Positions 1-4,393 of a stretch of 6,186 nucleotides of DNA are shown here, one piece after another (the first letter of the stretch is position 1; each line of letters opens with the position of its first letter). The stretch covers positions 1 to 6,186 of the forward strand of contig JAILRX010000102.1 in assembly GCA_024697985.1 (NCBI GenBank). Reading direction: 5' to 3'. The translations under genes and the position numbers were made by a program. The stretch comes from Treponemataceae bacterium. Lineage in GTDB: Bacteria > Spirochaetota > Spirochaetia > Treponematales > Treponemataceae. The notes beneath the pieces are model-generated. The model saw only the letters and a list, made by a program, of their open reading frames with translations. It made no database searches and was not told the DNA's origin.

Positions 1-23
1 CGTAACTAAAACTTCTTGCGGGC

Positions 24-53
24 AAAAAAAAAGGAACTTCAAAGAAGTTCCTT
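24..53 (-). terminator. Intrinsic terminator of tRNA-Lys
   Basis: On the minus strand, GGAACTTC and GAAGTTCC (extended by two A-T pairs) form a perfect 10-bp stem around a 3-nt loop (41-43), followed directly by nine T (the first two also pair in the stem). This is a textbook Rho-independent terminator. It begins only 3 nt past the tRNA discriminator base, so the primary transcript has almost no 3' trailer beyond the hairpin. Read in the plus direction the stem lacks a T-run, so it works for the minus strand only. Confidence 0.93.
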
Positions 54-56
54 ACT

Positions 57-129
57 TGAGCTACTGCAGATTCGAACTGCAGACCCACGCCTTAAAAGGG
101 CGTTGCTCTACCGACTGAGCTAGTAGCCC
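57..129 (-). tRNA. tRNA-Lys (anticodon UUU)
   Basis: A complete 73-nt cloverleaf can be folded by eye. The acceptor arm GGGCTAC pairs with GTAGCTC with one G-U pair, and the discriminator base is A. The D stem is GCTC/GAGC and the anticodon stem ACGCC/GGCGT. The loop CTTTTAA gives anticodon TTT with A at position 37. The T arm is TGCAG-TTCGAAT-CTGCA. The CCA end is not encoded (the next bases are AGT), so it must be added by a nucleotidyltransferase. This tRNA reads AAA and AAG codons. A37 beside U36 is the site of t6A formation and, in organisms with MtaB, of methylthiolation to ms2t6A. The mtaB gene lies upstream on the same strand. Confidence 0.97.
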
Positions 130-131
130 AA

Positions 132-150
132 AGCGTCATTGCTGAACGCT
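132..150 (-). other. Small hairpin in the 5' leader of pre-tRNA-Lys
   Basis: On the minus strand AGCGT (150-146) can pair with ACGCT (136-132) around an 8-9-nt loop, ending 2 nt before the mature tRNA 5' end. If transcription starts near 149, the hairpin would occupy nearly the whole leader, which RNase P removes. The pairing is visible in the sequence; a function in processing or in protecting the 5' end is speculative. Confidence 0.35.
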
Positions 151-155
151 TAAAC

Positions 156-184
156 AATGTACATCTTAATAAAAAAAAAGTCAA
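156..184 (-). promoter_or_regulatory. Sigma-70-type promoter of tRNA-Lys
   Basis: On the minus strand a -35 box TTGACT (184-179, 5 of 6 consensus) is followed after exactly 17 nt by TACATT (161-156, 4 of 6 consensus). The predicted start is near 149-150, about 20 nt before the mature tRNA. The spacer contains a nine-T run. The -35 box shares bases with the 3' arm of an A/T hairpin that follows the upstream coding gene. The tRNA therefore probably has its own promoter and does not depend on read-through from the operon. Confidence 0.65.
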
Positions 185-207
185 TAACTGATGAATAACT
201 TTTTTTT
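172..207 (-). terminator. A/T-rich hairpin after the UPF0164 gene, weak terminator candidate
   Basis: On the minus strand an eight-A run followed by GT (207-198) is complementary to AC followed by eight T (181-172). This gives a 10-bp stem with one G-C pair and a loop of about 16 nt. It starts inside the UPF0164 stop codon (TAA, 208-206). The T-run resembles the tail of an intrinsic terminator, and the symmetry would also allow a T-tail in the plus direction. The stem has almost no G-C core, so efficiency is doubtful; partial read-through into tRNA-Lys is plausible. Confidence 0.3.
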
Positions 208-1378
208 AATTGTAAACACCAAATGAAAGGGCAAATCCTATCGAACCGGCATCATTTCGGGTAAATCCGATTTTTTTAGAATAGATTGACGCATCAAAAT
301 GAATCATATCAAACTTCAAACCTAGTCCGCCTGCCATGTAGTCGTTGCATAATCCGTAACGGAAGGTAATCGTGTGGAAAACCTCAAGTTCAGCACCGAG
401 CGAAAGATACTCATAGAGCATTGATGCCTTGAAAGTCTGACCGTTCTTTTTCAGACTGAAAAGCTCATCAAGCTGTTCATACTGGGCAAAAATCTTTGTG
501 ACCGTCAAAAAATGTTTGGTGCACTCTTCCAAAGGAAGATTTATCAAAATTCCGAATTCCAGGTTGCTGTCCAAAGGCATATTTCCTAAAACCGTATATT
601 TTTTCTCGAAAGATTTTAAGGATTCGATTGAGTCCCATTTTTGAGATATGGCGCCGCTGAAAAAGTTTCGCCAGGAAATGCCGAATGCAAAAACATCCGC
701 TGTGGTAAACGTAATTCCAGCATCAAGTCCAAATCCTGCAGACAGATAAATCGGGAAAAACGTATATGATTTCTGACTGAGATATTCAAGCGCCGTTACA
801 AGGTTTCCTTCGTAGGAGCCCTGCATGTCAAGGAAGGTAAAAAGTCCCATTCCAACGGCAAGAATTGTTTTTTCAGTGAATTTAATCGGATAGGCATAGG
901 CGATATCCAGAAGGTACTGTTCGCCGGCATCGATTGCTGTAGTATCTGTTCCATCAACAGTTCCTGTAGCATAGGTTGAATTGATGAAGGCAATCGCAAA
1001 ATTATTCTTTATCGAGCCGAAACAAATCGGTCCTGACATATTGATGTTGATGGGTTCGCTTTCAAGTTTCGGCAAAAGTTCTGCAAGGCTTTCCGTGTCT
1101 TCCGTAGAAACGTATCTGAACAAATCGTAGATTTCTGCCAGGCTTCCGTTCATATCAGCAGAAAAGAAAGGAAAAAGCTTTTTGTCGCCAGTCAATCCGG
1201 CGTTGGCAGGGTTTGCAAGCACAGAAAAAAAGGTTGATGAGTCTGCAACGTAGTTACCGGCAAGGGAAACTTCTCGTGAAGTGTAAATTTCATTAATTTT
1301 TGGCGTAAATTCGAAAGTTTCTGCAAAAAGAAAAGAGGATAAAATTATCGATATTAAGCAGATTAGAATTTTTTTCAT
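206..1378 (-). CDS. UPF0164 family FadL-like outer-membrane protein
   Basis: Predicted 390-residue exported beta-barrel. Residues 1-19 form a signal peptide (MKKILICLIS then a hydrophobic run ending LFA before E20). An early NPANAGL motif (about 56-62) and many alternating hydrophobic/aromatic stretches with Gly turns follow (AVGMGLFTF, SAGFGLDAG, YGLCNDYMAGGLGL). It ends in predicted barrel strands (FDASIYSKKIG, GSIGFALSFGVYN). This matches UPF0164, whose Treponema pallidum members have been modelled as FadL-like long-chain fatty-acid porins; substrate uptake by this protein is inference. The frame stays open up to 1423. The start at 1378 is preferred because GAGG lies 5 nt upstream and the signal peptide begins right there. 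The gene starts 10 nt after the mtaB stop, so co-transcription and translational coupling are likely. It is the last gene of the run. Confidence 0.85.
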   Translation of the reverse strand: MKKILICLISIILSSFLFAETFEFTPKINEIYTSREVSLAGNYVADSSTFFSVLANPANAGLTGDKKLFPFFSADMNGSLAEIYDLFRYVSTEDTESLAELLPKLESEPININMSGPICFGSIKNNFAIAFINSTYATGTVDGTDTTAIDAGEQYLLDIAYAYPIKFTEKTILAVGMGLFTFLDMQGSYEGNLVTALEYLSQKSYTFFPIYLSAGFGLDAGITFTTADVFAFGISWRNFFSGAISQKWDSIESLKSFEKKYTVLGNMPLDSNLEFGILINLPLEECTKHFLTVTKIFAQYEQLDELFSLKKNGQTFKASMLYEYLSLGAELEVFHTITFRYGLCNDYMAGGLGLKFDMIHFDASIYSKKIGFTRNDAGSIGFALSFGVYN

Positions 1379-1383
1379 CAAAA

Positions 1384-1387
1384 CCTC
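1384..1387 (-). promoter_or_regulatory. Ribosome binding site deciding the UPF0164 start
   Basis: GAGG on the minus strand sits 5 nt upstream of the ATG at 1378, in the short gap after the mtaB stop codon. It is one of only two clear Shine-Dalgarno sites in this gene run and it supports the 1378 start over the upstream in-frame ATG at 1423, which has no comparable site and would overlap mtaB by 35 bp. Confidence 0.7.
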
Positions 1388-1388
1388 A

Positions 1389-2786
1389 TCAGTGTAAAAT
1401 TTTACACTCACATTCACATTCACTCAAGTTAGAATTTCCTAAAATTTTAACATTAATTTCCTGGTCCCACAAGTCTTGAGGAGATACGCCTTCATCAAGC
1501 TGAACATGAGCATGTAAAAAGTTCTCCGTAACGCACCTGGAAAGCCGGTCCTGTCTTTTTTCCATGATTGCATGGACACTTTTTCCGACAAAAGATTGAA
1601 CGTACGAACTCTTTTGATTATCGGCCAATTCGGTCAATCTCTCCATTCTTTTGCGGGCGATATTCTGCGGAATCTGATTTTTCATCGAATAGGCCGGAGT
1701 TCCAGGTCTTGCAGAAAACGGGAAGGCATGAATCCAGGAAAAATTGCATTTTGAACAAAGTTCCATCGTCTTTTCAAAATCATCTTCGGTTTCACCAGGA
1801 AAACCTGCAATGATGTCGCAGGCAATAAAAGGATTTTCAAAAATCGACCTCAAGTTTTCCACTGCCTTAAGAACCTGATCTGCTGTATACGGACGGTTCA
1901 TCGCTTCAAGGATGCTGTCACTTCCCGACTGAACCGAAAGATGAAAATGCGGCCTTACCCTTGAGTTTTTAAGCACAGATAAAAATCTTTCATCAATTCG
2001 CTGAGGATAAAGGCTTGAAATCCTGAAGTTGATGGTCGAAGTATTCTGATTGAGATATTCCAAAAGATCTGCAAAGTCACCGGTTTTTCCAGGGAACTCG
2101 CTTCTGTACTGACACAAATTTACACCCGTAAGGACAACTTCTTTCTGACCGGCTTCTTCCAGCTTTTTGACCCGTTCCAAAACTTCAGATGCGGCAAGAG
2201 AAACCGGTTTTCCGCGGGCTATATGAATTCTGCAGAATGAGCATGAGTTTCCGCATCCATCCTGAACCTTTATCGAAGAGCGCGAGTGATTGAAAAAAAC
2301 GTCCGTAGAAAGGGCAAATTTTGTCTTTGTAAATTTGATGCCGTCATCAATAAGACTGCGGATTTTTTTTGCATTTTCGGCAGGCGAAAGGTCAAATCCG
2401 AATTTCTGATCACAAAGGAGTTTTGGAAGTTCTGCAAGAAAGTCTTTTTTTTCACCGGGAAGGACAACTACCCTTTCATCAATTTTTTCAATCTGATTTT
2501 TTTCAACCTGAGCATAGCAGCCTGTAACAAGCACGACTGAAAAAGGAAATTTTTTCAAAAGTAAGTTTATCGTCCTTCGGCACTTCTGCTCAGCCTTTGC
2601 CGTTACCGTGCAGGTGTTGACGACACAAAGTTTTGTATCGCGCAAAGTCTGTTCTTGAATTGAATTTTGAGACTGGACAGGTTTTACAGAAATCTGATAG
2701 CCGTAATCACTGAAAATCTTGCATGCGCTTTCACTTTCAATCTGATTAAGCTTACAGCCGAGCGTTTCAAAATGAACGATGCTCAT
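1389..2786 (-). CDS. mtaB: tRNA (N6-threonylcarbamoyladenosine-37-C2)-methylthiotransferase MtaB
   Basis: 465-residue radical-SAM methylthiotransferase, predicted cytoplasmic, which converts t6A37 to ms2t6A37 in tRNAs reading ANN codons. The N-terminal UPF0004 domain carries the three auxiliary-cluster cysteines in their usual settings: C11 (LGCKLNQ), C59 (VVNTCTV) and C90 (TGCYAQ). The radical-SAM motif CxxxCxxC is C178-GNS-C182-SF-C185. It is followed by VVLTGVNL (217-224), the SLYPQRID and LSVQSGSD blocks and DIIAGFPGETEDDF (324-337). A C-terminal TRAM-like region occupies about 390-450. LGCKLN and TGCYAQ favour MtaB over MiaB and RimO. The start at 2786 gives the expected N-terminus; it lies 1 nt after the upstream stop with only a poor Shine-Dalgarno site, so coupling is likely. 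Oddities: the protein ends in a Cys-Glu repeat tail (ECECECKILH), and the gene has two A8 runs at Lys-Lys codons. tRNA-Lys(UUU), a known substrate type, lies downstream. Confidence 0.95.
   Translation of the reverse strand: MSIVHFETLGCKLNQIESESACKIFSDYGYQISVKPVQSQNSIQEQTLRDTKLCVVNTCTVTAKAEQKCRRTINLLLKKFPFSVVLVTGCYAQVEKNQIEKIDERVVVLPGEKKDFLAELPKLLCDQKFGFDLSPAENAKKIRSLIDDGIKFTKTKFALSTDVFFNHSRSSIKVQDGCGNSCSFCRIHIARGKPVSLAASEVLERVKKLEEAGQKEVVLTGVNLCQYRSEFPGKTGDFADLLEYLNQNTSTINFRISSLYPQRIDERFLSVLKNSRVRPHFHLSVQSGSDSILEAMNRPYTADQVLKAVENLRSIFENPFIACDIIAGFPGETEDDFEKTMELCSKCNFSWIHAFPFSARPGTPAYSMKNQIPQNIARKRMERLTELADNQKSSYVQSFVGKSVHAIMEKRQDRLSRCVTENFLHAHVQLDEGVSPQDLWDQEINVKILGNSNLSECECECKILH
1391..1408. 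repeat. Perfect 18-bp palindrome at the mtaB/UPF0164 junction
   Basis: AGTGTAAAA followed directly by its reverse complement TTTTACACT forms a gapless 18-bp inverted repeat. It covers the last codons and the first base of the stop codon of mtaB (it encodes CKILH) and ends 13 nt before the start codon of the UPF0164 gene. Shape and position would suit a dimeric repressor operator; a gapless palindrome cannot fold to its tip as RNA. No regulator is known for it, and chance is possible in A/T-rich DNA. Confidence 0.4.
1404..1421 (-). repeat. Hexanucleotide repeat encoding a (Glu-Cys)3 tail
   Basis: On the minus strand GAATGT occurs twice in tandem, followed by the near copy GAGTGT. The repeat is in frame with mtaB and encodes Glu-Cys-Glu-Cys-Glu-Cys just before the terminal KILH. 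Such a short repeat can expand or contract by 6 bp without a frameshift, changing only the tail length. It runs into the adjacent 18-bp palindrome. Confidence 0.6.
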
Positions 2787-2787
2787 C

Positions 2788-3426
2788 TTATCGGATTTTG
2801 CTCATCACCCTTTTTTTGCCGTTTCGGGCTTCAAGGTTTTGAGGATTAAGGGAATAGGCTTTATCGTAGGCAATCGAAGCAAGATTGTAGTTTCTTGCCA
2901 TTTCGCGTGCATAGCCAAGGCGGGTCCACCACAAATCATTTACAGGCTCATTGCGGACGGCCTGAGAAAAGGCAATGTCTGCATGCTGGAAACTGCCCTT
3001 TCGTATGAAAATTTCACCCATAAAGTAATAAACGTCACCGATACGGCTTCCGTTGAACTGAACTAAAGAAATGTATTCCTGAAACAAAGACAGGGCTTCG
3101 TCGTTTTTTCCCTGATAATATTTTGCTTCTGCAAGGCTTTCAATTACATACTGATTGTATGGCGAAATGTTACGGGCCTTTTCTCCCCAGACTTCTGCCT
3201 GTGAATTCTGCTTGTCTGCAATCAGTGCCCAGCACAAAACTATGTATGAGTTGATGTTTTCTGCATTCTGGGTAATTTCTTCCTCACAGATTTCAATTGC
3301 CTGCTTATAATTGCCTGCTTTGTAGGCCTTCAAGGCGTCTTTCTTTTCCTGAGCAAAGGAAAAAGAAGAAATGAGGAATAAACAAATAAATGTAAATGCT
3401 AACTGCTTTCTAAAAGAAAATTTCAT
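2788..3426 (-). CDS. Exported tetratricopeptide-repeat protein
   Basis: 212-residue protein with a signal peptide at 1-25 (basic RK, hydrophobic FTFICLFLISSFSFA, likely cut before Q26). C15 is too early and not in a lipobox, so a soluble periplasmic protein is more likely than a lipoprotein. The mature part is made of about five TPR-like helical pairs: roughly 27-59 (AYKAGNYKQAIEICEEEI), 60-93, 95-126 (AKYYQGKNDEALSLFQEYI), 131-163 (GEIFIRKGSFQHADIAFSQA) and 166-198 (ARNYNLASIAYDKAYSLNP). TPRs mediate protein-protein contacts; no enzyme domain is seen and the partner is unknown. The start codon overlaps the bactofilin stop as ATGA (3426-3423) and has no visible Shine-Dalgarno site, so translation is probably coupled to the bactofilin. 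The stop lies 1 nt before mtaB. Confidence 0.85.
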   Translation of the reverse strand: MKFSFRKQLAFTFICLFLISSFSFAQEKKDALKAYKAGNYKQAIEICEEEITQNAENINSYIVLCWALIADKQNSQAEVWGEKARNISPYNQYVIESLAEAKYYQGKNDEALSLFQEYISLVQFNGSRIGDVYYFMGEIFIRKGSFQHADIAFSQAVRNEPVNDLWWTRLGYAREMARNYNLASIAYDKAYSLNPQNLEARNGKKRVMSKIR

Positions 3427-3788
3427 TTTTGTTTTATCATGTTACATCGGCCGATGAAAGTGCTTCCCGGCTCAAGAATAACCTGCTCGGCTGTAATATC
3501 GCCGGAAACGGAACCGCCTTCTGCAACAAAAACAATTTTCTGTGCGATTATGTTGCCTTCAACCTTGCCCCGAACAAGAACACGGCTTGCGGTAATGTTT
3601 GCACAGACAACAGCATTCGTATCGATGAACAAGTCGCTGGTTGCATCAATTGAACCGGTGATACAACCACAAACGAAAAAAGGCTTTGAGAATTTTACTG
3701 TTCCGCGAAAATTTATGTCACTTGCAAGAAGTGTATCAAAATCTTCTTCTTCCAACTCAAAAAAATCAGCGTCTTTTGCTTCGAACAT
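3423..3788 (-). CDS. Bactofilin family cytoskeletal protein
   Basis: 121-residue bactofilin (DUF583), a family that polymerises without nucleotide into filaments or patches, usually on the inner face of the cytoplasmic membrane, and affects cell shape, wall synthesis or polarity. An acidic N-terminal tail (1-24, with ELEEED) precedes a right-handed beta-helix domain at about 25-115. The helix is seen as short hydrophobic strands separated by Gly turns: FRGTVKF, CGCITGSIDA, VLVRGKVEGNI, GGSVSGDITA, GSTFIGRC. The start MFEAK resembles the MF..K membrane-targeting N-terminus described for Caulobacter BacA; a membrane role here is inference. Cysteines at 40, 42, 62 and 115 are unusual but not diagnostic. 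Its stop overlaps the TPR start. No Shine-Dalgarno site precedes the ATG; a promoter-like sequence ends 6 nt upstream. The length is within the small end of the family. Confidence 0.92.
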   Translation of the reverse strand: MFEAKDADFFELEEEDFDTLLASDINFRGTVKFSKPFFVCGCITGSIDATSDLFIDTNAVVCANITASRVLVRGKVEGNIIAQKIVFVAEGGSVSGDITAEQVILEPGSTFIGRCNMIKQK

Positions 3789-3794
3789 AAGTCA

Positions 3795-3823
3795 AGTTTA
3801 CTAAGTTTCGTCAGTTTTTACAA
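3795..3823 (-). promoter_or_regulatory. Possible internal promoter for the bactofilin gene
   Basis: In the 38-nt gap after the DUF4340 gene, the minus strand holds TTGTAA (3823-3818) and, after 17 nt, TAAACT (3800-3795), each matching 4 of 6 sigma-70 consensus bases. Transcription would start at or next to the ATG (3788), giving a leaderless message, which fits the absence of a Shine-Dalgarno site. Matches of this quality are common by chance in A/T-rich DNA. Confidence 0.25.
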
Positions 3824-3826
3824 TGC

Positions 3827-4393
3827 CTAATTCAACTTGAAACGCTCGAATTCACGGTCAAACAAGGAACGCTGGTTTCCGCTTACAAGAACGACTTCGT
3901 GTTTGCCGTCAATCTTGCAGTAAACCTGCTGGTCGGTTGCAGCATTTTTTCCGATTTCAATCTGGCGCAGGATTTTGCCGTCCTTGCTTGCCGTCACGAA
4001 AACAGAATTTTCGCCAAAACCGTATCGCTCGTCATCTGAAGTGCGGCTTACGACGCCGACCACTTCAATCTTTTTGAAAAACTCTTCGATTCTGAGGCAG
4101 ACGTTTGCATCGGCCTGAAACTTTTCGGACGGAGTATTGTCGGCAAAATCCTGCCTTACGAACCAGTCTTCGCCCTGCTTTTCAAAAATGACGCGGGGAT
4201 TCTGTTCATCAGAGCCTTTTTGAATCACCACTCTGTCAAAACCATCCTTGAGCTTTAACGAATAGCCGTCGTTAGCCCCGGAAATCGCCAGCTGACATAC
4301 AAGGGCAACAATCAGGAGCGCAATTACACCAAGAAGAATCATCTTTCGAAGAGAAATAACCTTAAAAATCTTTGCATCAGAATTCATTTTCAT
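3827..4393 (-). CDS. DUF4340 domain membrane protein, Gldg partner
   Basis: 188-residue protein with a short basic cytoplasmic tail, one transmembrane helix at about 18-38 (MILLGVIALLIVALVCQLAI) and an extracytoplasmic domain resembling DUF4340. The domain shows the expected blocks: WFVRQDF (77-83), a segment before a helix (CLRIEEFFKKI, 99-109), VVSRTSDDERYGFG (114-127), a strand with charged turn (VFVTASKDGKILRQIEIG) and a tyrosine strand near VYCKIDG. DUF4340 proteins often lie next to, or are fused to, Gldg-type ABC auxiliary proteins; the biochemical role is unknown. Many relatives are longer, so this is a one-domain version. The ATG overlaps the gldG-like stop as ATGA (4393-4390) and follows AAGGAAG (4406-4400) with 8 nt between the AGGA core and the ATG. 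That favours this start over the in-frame ATG at 4387. Confidence 0.8.
   Translation of the reverse strand: MKMNSDAKIFKVISLRKMILLGVIALLIVALVCQLAISGANDGYSLKLKDGFDRVVIQKGSDEQNPRVIFEKQGEDWFVRQDFADNTPSEKFQADANVCLRIEEFFKKIEVVGVVSRTSDDERYGFGENSVFVTASKDGKILRQIEIGKNAATDQQVYCKIDGKHEVVLVSGNQRSLFDREFERFKLN

Noticed and set aside
1..23. Short stretch beyond the tRNA terminator.
   Set aside because: Twenty-three bases with no start, stop or motif that can be assigned.
1369..1375. Poly-A run in the signal-peptide codons of the outer-membrane protein as a phase-variation switch.
   Set aside because: The run is only seven bases and is the ordinary ATG-AAA-AAA-ATT start of a signal peptide in an A/T-rich genome. 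Strain comparison would be needed before calling it contingent.
1379..1423. An upstream in-frame ATG at 1423 would add 15 residues to the UPF0164 protein.
   Set aside because: The extension overlaps the mtaB end by 35 bp, has no good ribosome binding site, and would bury the clear signal peptide that begins at 1378.
2779..3066. Plus-strand open frame opposite the TPR and mtaB genes, 95 codons.
   Set aside because: It is antisense to two well-supported genes, resembles no family I recognise, and lacks a convincing ribosome binding site. The same holds for the other plus-strand open frames at 1568-1813, 2286-2540, 3429-3804, 4465-4758, 4817-5017 and 5636-5869.
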